From contig CAJYHL010000069.1 in the NCBI GenBank assembly GCA_913774625.1, forward strand, positions 124,001 to 188,000: a stretch of 64,000 nt of DNA. Direction: 5' to 3'. Made by a program: the position numbers and the translations under genes. The notes under the pieces are model-generated. The model searched no databases, was not told the origin of the DNA, and saw nothing but the letters and a program-made list of their open reading frames with translations. Position 1 is the first letter of the stretch; every line of letters starts with the position of its first letter. This stretch comes from an uncultured Acidovorax sp. GTDB taxonomy: Bacteria > Pseudomonadota > Gammaproteobacteria > Burkholderiales > Burkholderiaceae_C. Positions 44,521 to 54,977 of this stretch are shown one piece after another.

Positions 44521-45801
44521 TCACCCATGGAACCAGCGCGCCGGCCCCGTGACCAGGATGGGGAAGAAGATCATCAGGAACATGATCGCGAACTCGGCCA
44601 GCATGAAGGGCATGACGCCGCGCGTGACGTCGTCCATGCGCATCTTGCCCACCCCGGCCACCACGTTGAGCACCACGCCCACGGGCGGCGTGATCAGGCC
44701 GATGGAGTTGTTGATGATGAACATCACGCCGAAATACACCGGATCGATGCCTGCCGCGTTGACCACCGGCATCAGGATGGGCGTGAGGATCAGGATGGTG
44801 GGCGTCATGTCCATCGCCGTGCCGACCACCATCACCAGCACCATGATGGCGACCATCAGCAGGATCTTGTTGCCCATGAAGGGCTCCAGCATGCCCACCA
44901 CCTTGGAGGGCAGGTCGGCCACGGTGATGAGCCAGGCGCTCACCATGGCGGCGGCGATCAGGAACATCACGATGGCGCTGGTCTTGGCGGCGCCCACGAA
45001 GACGCGGTAGAGCTGGCGCAGCGTGAGTTCGCGGTACACGAAGGTCGCCACCACGAAGGCATAGACGGCCGCCACCACGGCCGCTTCGGTGGGCGTGAAC
45101 ACGCCCATGCGCAGGCCGACGAGGATGATCACCGGCAGCAGCAGGGCCCAGCTGGCCTCGCGCGTGGCGATGAGGATCTCGCGCAGGGACTTGCGCGGCG
45201 GCGGCTCGATCCTCTCGCGCCGCACCAGCCAGGCCCAGGTCACCCACAGTGCGCCGCCGATCAGCAGGCCCGGCACGATGGCCGCCATGAACAGCTTGGA
45301 GATGGACACGTTGCCTGCCACGCCGAAGATGACCAGCCCGATGCTGGGCGGGATCACCGGGCCGATGACGCCGGTGGCAGCGATCAGGCCGCCGGCCCGC
45401 GCCTTGTCGTGGCCGGCCCCGGCCATCATGGGCAGCAGCAGCGCCGTGAGTGCCGCCGCGTCGGCTACGGCCGATCCGGACAGCGCCGACAGCAGGCAGC
45501 CGGCCATGATGGTCACGTAGCCCAGGCCGCCGCGCACGTGGCCGACCAGCGACAGCGCCAGGTTGACGATGCGCCGGGACAGCCCCCCCACGTTCATGAT
45601 CTCGCCGGCCAGCATGAAGAAGGGGACGGCCAGCAGCGGAAAGCTGTCGGCCCCGCCGATCAGGTTCTGGATGAGGATCTGCGCATTGAACAGGTCCAGC
45701 TGCCACATGAGGGCCACGCCGCTGGCCAGCAGCGCGAAGGAAATGGGCATGCCGATGGCCATGGCCAGCAGCAGCGCAGCGAGGAATACCGCGATGGTCA
45801 T
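44521..45801 (-). CDS. dctM: TRAP transporter large permease subunit (DctM)
   Basis: 426 residues, about 12 membrane segments, DctM family. Conserved parts include FPLLAVPFFMLAGEIMNVGG near the start and the Asn/Pro-rich IGLITPPVGVVLNV near the end. It forms the sodium-coupled channel of a tripartite periplasmic transporter with the small subunit 6 bases upstream and the binding protein beyond. The three genes are convergent with the dehydrogenase operon and likely import its substrate. Confidence 0.95.
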   Translation of the reverse strand: MTIAVFLAALLLAMAIGMPISFALLASGVALMWQLDLFNAQILIQNLIGGADSFPLLAVPFFMLAGEIMNVGGLSRRIVNLALSLVGHVRGGLGYVTIMAGCLLSALSGSAVADAAALTALLLPMMAGAGHDKARAGGLIAATGVIGPVIPPSIGLVIFGVAGNVSISKLFMAAIVPGLLIGGALWVTWAWLVRRERIEPPPRKSLREILIATREASWALLLPVIILVGLRMGVFTPTEAAVVAAVYAFVVATFVYRELTLRQLYRVFVGAAKTSAIVMFLIAAAMVSAWLITVADLPSKVVGMLEPFMGNKILLMVAIMVLVMVVGTAMDMTPTILILTPILMPVVNAAGIDPVYFGVMFIINNSIGLITPPVGVVLNVVAGVGKMRMDDVTRGVMPFMLAEFAIMFLMIFFPILVTGPARWFHG

Positions 45802-45807
45802 GATCGA

Positions 45808-46401
45808 TCAGGAATGTGTGGTGGGGCGGGCGCTGCCGGCGGGCTCGGAGGTGCCGGAAGCTTTCTGGGGGCCGAGCGCCTCGGCCAGGGCGGCGGCTTC
45901 TTCGGATTCCTGGATGCTCACCAGTTCATCCACCGAAAGGCGCCCGGCGAGCAGGCGCACGAAGTCCGTCAGCAGGATGAGGGCGGCGCACACCGCGAAG
46001 ACCGCCCCGGGCGCGTACACGATGGACATCGGCGCGCCGGTGACGGGCGCCTCGGTATCCGCATTGATGCGCATCTGGTCCACGCTGCCGTCATACAGCA
46101 GCCAGAGGATGTAGAGCATGCACAGGTAGCTGGCCGCCAGGCAGAGCTTCTTGCCTGCCACCGGCAGCCGCGACACCACCATGTCCACGCCCAGGTGCGC
46201 CCGCTCGCGCAGTGCCACCACGGCACCCAGGAAGGTGATCCAGATGAAGAGCCAGCGCGACACCTCTTCCGACATGGCGATGCCGGAATTGAAGCCATAG
46301 CGCAGCACCACGTTGCCGAACACCAGGATCACCATCAGCGCCAGCATGAGCGCGATCAGGAATTCGAAGATGCCGCAATAGAGATCGATGATTTTTCGCA
46401 T
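45808..46401 (-). CDS. dctQ: TRAP transporter small permease subunit (DctQ)
   Basis: 197 residues with four membrane segments. EVSRWLFIWITFLGAVVALR and HLGVDMVV are the conserved DctQ signature, and a hydrophilic tail of about 40 residues follows the last segment. CAGGAGACA precedes the ATG at 46401; a longer frame to 46476 lacks one. It joins DctM in the membrane. Confidence 0.94.
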   Translation of the reverse strand: MRKIIDLYCGIFEFLIALMLALMVILVFGNVVLRYGFNSGIAMSEEVSRWLFIWITFLGAVVALRERAHLGVDMVVSRLPVAGKKLCLAASYLCMLYILWLLYDGSVDQMRINADTEAPVTGAPMSIVYAPGAVFAVCAALILLTDFVRLLAGRLSVDELVSIQESEEAAALAEALGPQKASGTSEPAGSARPTTHS

Positions 46402-46528
46402 GCGTTTGTCTCCTGCGAATGTTGTCGTGTGTTGTTCCGCTTTCCTGCGGCCACCGGACGGGCCCGCCGCGCGCACGGCGTAGCCCGGGCATGTCGGAAC
46501 GCATACCCGGGTCGGCCGTGGTCGGCTG

Positions 46529-47545
46529 TTATTTCTGCTTGATCTTCTGCAGCTCGGCGAAGAACGGGCGGGTGATCGCCGGGTCGTAGGTGGCGGCGAA
46601 CTTCTCGGTCACGGGGCGCACCACGGCTTCCATGCGCTGCAGTTCCGCGGGGCTGACGTCATTGATCTTCATGCCCTTGGCCTTCACCTCGGCGATGGCC
46701 GTGGTGGTGGCCTGGCGGCTCAGCGCCCGCTGGTAGGCCTGCGCTTCCTTGAAGGCCGACTGCAGGATCTGCCGTTCGCTCTCGGAGAGCTTGTCCCAGA
46801 ACGGCTTGCCGGCCAGCACGATCAGCGGGCTGTAGACGTGGTTGGTGTTGCTGGCGAACTTCTGCACCTCGTAGAACTTCGAGGTGTCGATCAGCACGTA
46901 GGGGTTCTCCTGGCCGTCCACGGCGCGCGATTCGAGCGCGCCGTACAGCTCGCCGAAGGCCAGCGGCGTCGGGTTGGCGCCCAGCGCCTTGAAGGCCTCG
47001 ATGAAGACGGGGTTGGGAATCACCCGCAGCTTGAGTCCGGCGAAGTCTTCCGGCTTCTGGATGGGGCGTGCGCTGTTGGTCACGTTGCGGAAGCCGTTCT
47101 CCCAGTAGCCCAGCCCGATCAGGCCCTTGGCCGGCAGGCGCTCCAGCAGCGCGGCGCCGGCGGGGCCGTCGAGCAGCGCTTCGGCCTGCGCCGTGGTGGA
47201 CACGAGGAAGGGGAAGTCCAGCAGGCCGAATTCCTTGACCACCGGCGCGAGGGACGTGGTCGTGGGAATGAACAGCTCCTGCGTGCCGCCGCGCAGCGCG
47301 CCCATCTCCTGGGCCTCGTTGCCCAGCTGCGAGGCCGGGTATTCCTTGATCTTCAGATGGCCGCCGCTCTTCTCTGCCACCAGCTCGGCGAACTTGCGCG
47401 CGCCCAGGGAGATGGGTGCGTCTGACTGCGCCTGGTGGCCCAGACGGATGGTGCGGTCGGCAAAGGCCTGGGCCGCGGCGTGCAGGGACACGCCCGAGAC
47501 GAGCAGGGCCAGCGCGAGGCGGCGCAGGGAAGCGATTTTTGTCAT
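46529..47545 (-). CDS. dctP: TRAP transporter solute-binding protein (DctP)
   Basis: 338 residues with a signal peptide to about residue 27. The fold is Dct[41 protein letters not shown] with the conserved Arg that holds the ligand carboxylate, and [13 protein letters not shown]. Such proteins bind C4-dicarboxylates, keto acids or sugar acids. AAGGAGACAG lies before the ATG at 47545. First gene of the operon; the ligand is probably the acid processed by the neighbouring dehydrogenases. Confidence 0.95.
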   Translation of the reverse strand: MTKIASLRRLALALLVSGVSLHAAAQAFADRTIRLGHQAQSDAPISLGARKFAELVAEKSGGHLKIKEYPASQLGNEAQEMGALRGGTQELFIPTTTSLAPVVKEFGLLDFPFLVSTTAQAEALLDGPAGAALLERLPAKGLIGLGYWENGFRNVTNSARPIQKPEDFAGLKLRVIPNPVFIEAFKALGANPTPLAFGELYGALESRAVDGQENPYVLIDTSKFYEVQKFASNTNHVYSPLIVLAGKPFWDKLSESERQILQSAFKEAQAYQRALSRQATTTAIAEVKAKGMKINDVSPAELQRMEAVVRPVTEKFAATYDPAITRPFFAELQKIKQK

Positions 47546-47926
47546 GACTGTCTCCTTCATTGTTCTTGCGGGGCTGTCGGCGGATGGCCAGCACAGGTGG
47601 TGTGCGAAGGCGACCGCCGCCGGGCATTGCGTCGGCCTGTGAGGACCGCACCGGTGGGGTCGGTATTTACGCAAGTCAAGTCTAGGGGGCTGAATTTGGG
47701 AAATGAACTGACGAGTGGGGATACGGATATAGCCATAGGGAATAGCAATGGGCCTGCCGCCGGCTGGCCGACCCTGCTGGCACGCAAGCTGCCATGGCGG
47801 GGCGCACAATGGAGCCCCCTCGCACGAGCGGCCCGCAGGCCTTCCGGCGCGAGGTTGCAAGTCAAATCAGCCGCAAGCGCTTGTTCCACCGGCGCATACT
47901 GCTATCAAAAAAGAGAGTTTCGAGTT
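47546..47926. promoter_or_regulatory. Divergent region between dctP and recQ
   Basis: 381 bases with no credible gene. An A+T-richer stretch (about 47660-47755, with ATATAGCCATAGGGAATAGC) probably holds the dctP promoter and operator. The recQ end has CGCAAGCGCTTG followed by TGCTATCAAAAAAG at 47900-47913, a short motif I recall as common before genes in Comamonadaceae. Confidence 0.5.
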
Positions 47927-49789
<1,863 letters not shown>

Positions 49790-49808
49790 GAACGCCGCAT
49801 TTTCCAGT

Positions 49809-49916
49809 GCGGCTCGCAAAGCCCAGCGAAGCGGTTCTGGCGAGGCGCCGCATCGCAGGCAGTAGCAGCGCTACGGCAAGATGCGGCAACGACGCCAGAA
49901 GGGATTTTCGAGCCGC
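49809..49916. repeat. Palindromic intergenic element, copy 2
   Basis: About 108 bp between the convergent recQ and amidotransferase-like genes, bounded by GCGGCTCG / CGAGCCGC. Its core 49837-49898 is the reverse complement of the core of copy 1 (8585-8646) with 5 mismatches in 62. Outer arms diverge more. It may act as a bidirectional terminator here. Confidence 0.8.
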
Positions 49917-50816
49917 TCAGCGGCGCAGCAGCAGTGCCTGGCGCAGCAGGCGCGACGCCCGGTCGCGGATCTGGAACGGGCTGTGGCCCGGCGCGGGGCG
50001 CACCTTGGCCAGCGAGCAGGCCGCCAGGAAGTCCTGCAGGATGGGCGTGTCGTCCAGCGCCACCGCGTCCTTGGCGCGGAATTCGGGGTGCCACTGCGTG
50101 GCCGCGATATAGCCCTTGCCCCGGCTGGGCCGGCGGCGGATGGCCTCGGGCACGCCGTCGGGGTAGCTCCAGGCCTCCACGTCGAAGCCCGGCGCCAGGT
50201 TCTTGATGCCCTGGTGGTGGATGCTGTTGACCACCACGCGCTGCTGCTGCGGATACATGGCGGCCAGGCGCGTGCCGGGCACCATGTCGATCTCGTGGAA
50301 GTGCTGGTCGTAGGTGACGGCGTTGCGGTGCTGCTGCGCGCCGGGGTGCTGGGTCTCGATGTCCTGGTAGAGCGTGCCGCCGAAGGCCACGTTGATGAGC
50401 TGCAGCCCGCGGCAGACGCCGAAGATGGGCTTGCCGGCCTGCTCGAAGGCCTCGACCACGGCCAGGTCGTAGAGGTCGCGCACGCGGTCGCCCAGCCAGG
50501 CGTCCTTGAGCGGCGACTCGCCGTAGCTGCCGGGCCAGACGTCGGCGCCGCCGTGCATCACGACGCCGTCCAGCCACTCGGCGTAATGCGCCAGCGTCAC
50601 GTCGCCGCGCGCGGTCTCGCCGGTGGGGCAGGGCACCATCACCACCATGGCGCCGGCCGACATGATCCAGTGCGCGATGGATTGCTCCACGTACTGCAGC
50701 GTCTTGTTGGTGAAGAGGGAGCGGGACGGGTCGGCGTGCGAGAAGCAGGCCGAAAGGCCGATCTTCAGGCGGGCGGAGGTCGGGGTGGAGGTCGAAGCGG
50801 AAGAGGTGGCGGTCAT
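49917..50816 (-). CDS. Gamma-glutamyl-gamma-aminobutyrate hydrolase family protein (class I glutamine amidotransferase fold, peptidase C26)
   Basis: 299 residues from the ATG at 50816. The nucleophile elbow is FGVCRGLQLINV (Cys135), with the His-Glu pair in ATQWHPEF. VVMHGGADVWPGSY and FGGTLYQDI are typical of PuuD-like enzymes that release GABA or similar amines from gamma-glutamyl compounds. No other Puu pathway genes are next to it, so the substrate is uncertain. Longer in-frame starts have no ribosome site. Confidence 0.9.
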   Translation of the reverse strand: MTATSSASTSTPTSARLKIGLSACFSHADPSRSLFTNKTLQYVEQSIAHWIMSAGAMVVMVPCPTGETARGDVTLAHYAEWLDGVVMHGGADVWPGSYGESPLKDAWLGDRVRDLYDLAVVEAFEQAGKPIFGVCRGLQLINVAFGGTLYQDIETQHPGAQQHRNAVTYDQHFHEIDMVPGTRLAAMYPQQQRVVVNSIHHQGIKNLAPGFDVEAWSYPDGVPEAIRRRPSRGKGYIAATQWHPEFRAKDAVALDDTPILQDFLAACSLAKVRPAPGHSPFQIRDRASRLLRQALLLRR

Positions 50817-51034
50817 GGCGCGGTGCCCTGCACGGGGTGGGTGGCGGCGATTCCGGCGGGACTCTCTGGCGCAGGGGGCCGCTGTGCAAAAGACATGCGC
50901 CCGTTTGTAACTCCGATCACGCTGTGTGGGTGTAGGAACGCGCCCCTGCGCCGCGTCGGGGCGGCGGGCCGGGCGCCGCGCGAGGATGCATTTCGTTCCC
51001 GGCCCGCCGGCTGCCATGGCCATACTCTGCCGCC

Positions 51035-52129
51035 ATGCGAGGCTTCACGATCTTTCCTGCGGGCCGGCCGGCCGCGCGCCGCCCGCCCTTCGCGCTGGCG
51101 ATGTCGGTGGGCGCGCTGGCCGCCTTGCTGATCTGGGCCGCCAGCCTGGCCCGGCCCTGGAACGTGCTGGAGATGGCGGTCTTCGACGCCTTCACCGTGC
51201 TGGCCGCGCCCGGCCGCAGCGCCGTGCCGGTGGTGTTGCTGGCGGTGGACGGCGCTTCGCCCGCCGCGCTGCCTGCGCGGGGCACGCATGCGCAGCTGCT
51301 CGAACGCCTGCATGCCGGCGGCGCTGCGGCAGTGGGCTTCGTCCTGCCGTTCTCCGGCCCCTCTACCCTTGAGGACGATGCGGCCTTCGAGCGCGCCATT
51401 GCCACGGCCTCTGCAGTGGTGCTGCCCGCAGGCCGCGGCCCCGGTGCCGGCCGCCCGCTGCAGCGCTTCGTCGCCGCCGGTGCGCTGGTGGGCGACGCTG
51501 GCCTGCAGCCCGACGGCGACGGAGTGGTGCGCCGGGCCTCGGCCCATGTCCACAGCCTCGCGAGCCGGCTGGCGGCCCTGGCCGACGCGCGCGCCACGCG
51601 CGAAAGCCGCGCCGTGGCACCCTCCGAATTCGTGGTCTATCGCGGGCCGCCCGGCAGCTTCGACACCCGGCGCTACGAGGACGCGCTGGCGCCGGGCCGG
51701 CTGCCGCAGGACTTCTTCCGGGGCAAGCTGGTGCTGGTCGGCATGGCCGGGCAGGACGGCCCGCGCTCGCCCTTTGCCGCCTGGGGCGGCGCACATGCCT
51801 TCACGGCCATGGAGCTGCATGCCACGCTGGCCGACAACCTGCTGACCGGCGCCCGCCTGCGCGCCGTGGATTCCGGCTGGTCCCCCGTCGTGCTGATGCT
51901 GGGCCTGCCGCTGCTGCTGGCTGCCGGCTGGCGCTGGCCTGCGGCGGCCGGCCCGCTGGCGCTGCTGCTGGCGGGGGCGGTGGCCGGCGCGTCGTGGCTG
52001 CTGTTCCGCCGCGGCCTGTGGTGGCCGCCGGTGTTTCCAGTCTCTGCGGTGGCGGCGAGCTGGGTGGCCCTGGCGCTGCTGGCCGCCTGGCCGGTGCGGC
52101 AGCCTCGCGGGATCGTGAGCACATCATGA
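51035..52129 (+). CDS. CHASE2 domain membrane protein without output domain
   Basis: 364 residues. An N-terminal membrane segment (about 19-40), an extracytoplasmic CHASE2 sensor (about 45-285, including VPVVLLAVDGASPAALP, FVLPFSGPS, and FFRGKLVLVGMAGQDGP), then three membrane segments (about 290-355). CHASE2 normally precedes a kinase, cyclase or Ser/Thr kinase domain; here the protein ends after the last segment at RGIVSTS. It may work with a separate partner or be a truncated sensor. The next gene is unrelated. Confidence 0.82.
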   Translation: MRGFTIFPAGRPAARRPPFALAMSVGALAALLIWAASLARPWNVLEMAVFDAFTVLAAPGRSAVPVVLLAVDGASPAALPARGTHAQLLERLHAGGAAAVGFVLPFSGPSTLEDDAAFERAIATASAVVLPAGRGPGAGRPLQRFVAAGALVGDAGLQPDGDGVVRRASAHVHSLASRLAALADARATRESRAVAPSEFVVYRGPPGSFDTRRYEDALAPGRLPQDFFRGKLVLVGMAGQDGPRSPFAAWGGAHAFTAMELHATLADNLLTGARLRAVDSGWSPVVLMLGLPLLLAAGWRWPAAAGPLALLLAGAVAGASWLLFRRGLWWPPVFPVSAVAASWVALALLAAWPVRQPRGIVSTS

Positions 52130-52222
52130 CCAAACGCAACCACAGGAAAGCAGACGCAAGCCACGATTGAAAGCGCAGCGCGGCAGCCCCACTGTCGAGT
52201 TGTCAACTTCAAGGAGTCCACC

Positions 52223-52579
52223 ATGCAAGTACAGGTACAGACCGGCGACCACATCGAAGGCAGCGAAGCCATGAACCGCTGGATCGAAACGGAAACCCGC
52301 GAGCGGCTCGCGCGCTTCCGCGATCACCTGACCCGGGTGGAGATCCACTTCGCCGACCAGGACGCCAGCCGCTCGCACGGCGCAGACAAGCGCTGCAACG
52401 TCGAGGCGCGCGCCGCCGGCCGCCCCCCGCTGGCCGTGAACGCCGATGCCGGCAAGCTGCCCGAGGCCTTCACCGCCGCCATCGACAAGCTGGCCCGCGC
52501 GCTGGATACCGACCTGGGACGCCTGCGCGACCGCGCCGGCCGCGAGACCATCCGCACGGCCGAAAGCGACCTGGTCTGA
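52223..52579 (+). CDS. HPF/RaiA-family ribosome-associated protein
   Basis: 118 residues. The beta-alpha-beta-beta-beta-alpha pattern of the RaiA/HPF domain is visible: VQVQTGDHIEGSEAMNRWIE, VEIHFADQDASRSHGADKRC, CNVEARAAGRPPLAVNADA, and a C-terminal helix AFTAAIDKLARALDTDLGRL. HPF-type proteins bind the decoding site of resting ribosomes. The sequence is divergent, without the basic residues of classic HPF, so a stress-related or atypical role is possible. AAGGAG precedes the ATG. Confidence 0.85.
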   Translation: MQVQVQTGDHIEGSEAMNRWIETETRERLARFRDHLTRVEIHFADQDASRSHGADKRCNVEARAAGRPPLAVNADAGKLPEAFTAAIDKLARALDTDLGRLRDRAGRETIRTAESDLV

Positions 52580-52622
52580 CCGGCCGGCAGCGCAGCCCCG
52601 GCCGGGCCCGGCGGCCCCGCGT

Positions 52623-53480
52623 TCAGCGCACGGCCGGAATGCGGCGCTGCGGCTCCGTGCCGCCCGCCGCCACCATGCGCGCGCTGCGCTCGTGGGCGCC
52701 GCGCGCCAGGCCGTCGATGAGGGCGGCTTCGGGCAGGTTCTTCCAGTAGCGCGTGGGCATCTCGCGCCGCATCATGTCCAGCTTCAGGCGCGCCGGATTG
52801 AAGGTGTGCCGGTAGTAGGTGAGCCAGAGCGCCTCGCCCGCATCGGGCGGCGGCGCATCGGCGCGCGTGGCGCCCGGGCCTTCCTGCAGCGTGCCCGCGT
52901 CCCAGCGCAGACTGCAGCCGGGTGTCAGGATGGCCCAGCGCATCTGCGTGAAGCGCTGCACGAAGAAGGCGGCATTGGCTGCGGCGATATGGTGGTCGGG
53001 CTCGAACCAGGCCACGTGCAGCGGCTCAGCCTGGCCGTCGTCCACGGCGCGGAAGCGCACGAAGGCGCGCATCTTGTGCATGTCGCGCCGCACGGCGGCG
53101 GCCAGGCGCTGCAGGCGTGCCAGGTCGGGGTCGAGCGCGTCGTGGCGCAGGGCCGCCTCGTGCGCCAGGCGCCAGATCGCACGGTAGAGCAGGGCGTGGC
53201 GTTCGGGGTCGCTGTGCAGGGCCGCGTGCTCGGCCAGCGCCAGGAAGGCGCGTGGCACACGGGCTGTGGGGGGCTGGGGCTGTCCCTCGTTCGCATCGCT
53301 CGCAGCGTCGGCCTGCGCTGCTTCCGGCAGCGGCTCGGCCGCGAACAGATCGCTTTCGGCATCGCCCGCCACCTGCCAGTGCACGTCCTCGGGCGGCAGG
53401 CCTGCCTGCAGGCAGGCGCGGGCCGCCTGGCGAAAGCCCGGCCAGTCGGCCGCATGGCTCAGGGTGATGGTTCGCTGCAT
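52623..53480 (-). CDS. DUF4130 (TIGR03915) putative DNA-repair protein
   Basis: 285 residues. It belongs to the family that always accompanies a SplB-like radical SAM protein; conserved parts are LLYRAIWRLAHE, DMHKMRAFVRFR, VAWFEPDHHI, RWAILTPGCSLRWD and the C-terminal MPTRYWKNLPEA. In other bacteria it is often fused with a UdgX-type uracil-DNA glycosylase, but no such domain is present. It starts 29 bases after the radical SAM stop, so both are in one operon under an SOS-type box. Its reaction is unknown. Confidence 0.88.
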   Translation of the reverse strand: MQRTITLSHAADWPGFRQAARACLQAGLPPEDVHWQVAGDAESDLFAAEPLPEAAQADAASDANEGQPQPPTARVPRAFLALAEHAALHSDPERHALLYRAIWRLAHEAALRHDALDPDLARLQRLAAAVRRDMHKMRAFVRFRAVDDGQAEPLHVAWFEPDHHIAAANAAFFVQRFTQMRWAILTPGCSLRWDAGTLQEGPGATRADAPPPDAGEALWLTYYRHTFNPARLKLDMMRREMPTRYWKNLPEAALIDGLARGAHERSARMVAAGGTEPQRRIPAVR

Positions 53481-53509
53481 GGTGGGGGCCTGTTCCGTTC
53501 CACGCCGGC

Positions 53510-54826
53510 TCAGGCGAAGAGCGAGGCCTGCGCCGGCGCGGGCGCCAGCTGGGCGCGCAGGCGGGCGGGCTCGCGCAGCCGGTCGGCGGGCAGGTGGTCG
53601 GCCGCCGCCACGAAAGGCAGCACCTTGGCCAGCGGCACGTGCAGCCGGCCCAGGTCGGCGTGGCGCAGGCGCCGCACGCGGCGTGCGGCCAGCAGCTTTT
53701 CGACCGTGCGCACGCCCAGGCCGGGCACGCGCAGCAGGCGTTCGCGCGGGGCGGTGTTCAGATCCACCGGAAAGCATTCGGGATGGGCCACGGCCCAGGC
53801 GAGCTTGGGGTCCATTTCCAGCGACAGCATGCCGCTGCCGCGCGCTTCGCCCGCGCCCAGGGATGCGGCCGGCGGCACGATCTCGTCGTGCGTGAAACCG
53901 TAGAAGCGCATCAGCCAGTCGGCCTGGTAGAGCCGGTGTTCGCGCACCAGCGGCGGCGCGGCCAGCGGCAGGGCGCGCGAGGCGTCGGGAATCGGGCTGA
54001 ACGCCGAGTAATAGACCCGCCGAAGGCCGTAGCCGCCGTAGAGCCGGGCGCTGGTGGCGAGGATGGTGCGGTCGTCGGCCGCGTCGGCGCCCACGATCAT
54101 CTGCGTGCTCTGCCCGCCGGGCGCGAAGCGCGGGGCCTCGGCGCGGCGCGTGCGGCCGGGCATGGAAACTATCCGTGCGCCGCCGCCCGGGCGCGGCTGC
54201 TGGGCGCGGGCCTGCTGGCGGGCGTCGTCGATGTGCAGCGCCAGCCGGCCCATGGAACGCTGGATGGCGGCGCCGTCCTTCTCGGGCGCCAGGGCCGCAA
54301 GCCCCTGTTCGGTGGGCAGCTCGATGTTGATGCTGAGCCGGTCGGCATGGCGGCCGGCGCGCTGCAGCAGCTCGGGCGAGGCGTCGGGAATGGTCTTGAG
54401 GTGGATGTAGCCGCGGAAGTCGTGCTCCTCGCGCAGCACGCGGGCCACCTCCACCACGCGCTCCATGGTGTAGTCGGGGCTCTGGATGATGCCGCTGGAG
54501 AGGAACAGCCCCTCGATGCAGTTGCGCCGGTAGAAATCGAGCGTGAGATCCACCACCTCCTGCACCGTGAAGCGGGCGCGCGGCACGTTGCTGCTGACGC
54601 GGTTCACGCAGTAGAGGCAGTCGTACTGGCAGTAGTTGGTGAGCAGGATCTTCAGCAGCGAGATGCAGCGCCCGTCTGGCGCGTAGCTGTGGCAGATGCC
54701 CATGCCCTCGGTGGAGCCGATGCCGCGCCCGCCCACCGAGTTGCGCGCGGACGTTCCGCTGGATGCGCAGGAGGCGTCGTACTTGGCGGCGTCGGCGAGG
54801 ATGGCGAGCTTGGATTCGGTGAGCAC
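53510..54826 (-). CDS. Putative DNA modification/repair radical SAM protein (TIGR03916)
   Basis: 438 residues from a GTG at 54826. The start LTESKLAILADAAKYDASCA fits the family. The radical SAM cluster ligands are NYCQYDCLYCVNR (Cys66, Cys70, Cys73). A helix-hairpin-helix DNA-binding motif lies at about 357-385 (ERLLRVPGLGVRTVEKLLAA). The family is distantly related to spore photoproduct lyase and is thought to act on damaged DNA. The GTG start overlaps a perfect LexA-box palindrome, so the transcript may begin at or very near the start codon. Cotranscribed with the DUF4130 gene. Confidence 0.9.
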   Translation of the reverse strand: MLTESKLAILADAAKYDASCASSGTSARNSVGGRGIGSTEGMGICHSYAPDGRCISLLKILLTNYCQYDCLYCVNRVSSNVPRARFTVQEVVDLTLDFYRRNCIEGLFLSSGIIQSPDYTMERVVEVARVLREEHDFRGYIHLKTIPDASPELLQRAGRHADRLSINIELPTEQGLAALAPEKDGAAIQRSMGRLALHIDDARQQARAQQPRPGGGARIVSMPGRTRRAEAPRFAPGGQSTQMIVGADAADDRTILATSARLYGGYGLRRVYYSAFSPIPDASRALPLAAPPLVREHRLYQADWLMRFYGFTHDEIVPPAASLGAGEARGSGMLSLEMDPKLAWAVAHPECFPVDLNTAPRERLLRVPGLGVRTVEKLLAARRVRRLRHADLGRLHVPLAKVLPFVAAADHLPADRLREPARLRAQLAPAPAQASLFA

Positions 54827-54841
54827 TGTGATAATTTACAG
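54826..54841 (-). promoter_or_regulatory. LexA (SOS) box
   Basis: CTGT-GATAATTT-ACAG is a perfect match to the LexA consensus CTGT-N8-ACAG, extended to CACTGT...ACAGTG (54824-54843). It overlaps the GTG start of the radical SAM repair gene. Confidence 0.75.
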
Positions 54842-54913
54842 TGTTTTGCCGAAACCCGCTGGGCAAGACCTTGCGGCCTGTCTTGCCAATTGCTATGCTA
54901 AATGTAGCTATCA

Positions 54914-54932
54914 GCCCTTTTGGATAAAGGGC
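54914..54932 (-). terminator. Hairpin downstream of DUF924 gene
   Basis: Perfect 7-bp stem GCCCTTT / AAAGGGC with a 5-base loop. It is near the GCTATGC...GTAGC motif at 54892-54908 and lies 46 bases past the stop of the DUF924 gene reading leftward. No strong T run follows. Confidence 0.4.
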
Positions 54933-54977
54933 AAAAGGCTGTTTTGATGCCTATTCCTGGCCTTGCGGGCCGGTGCC

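Noticed and set aside
52623-54866. Single 747-residue frame joining the DUF4130 gene with upstream sequence
   Set aside because: Only its last 285 residues are coding; the rest runs out of frame through the radical SAM gene. The two proteins have separate starts.
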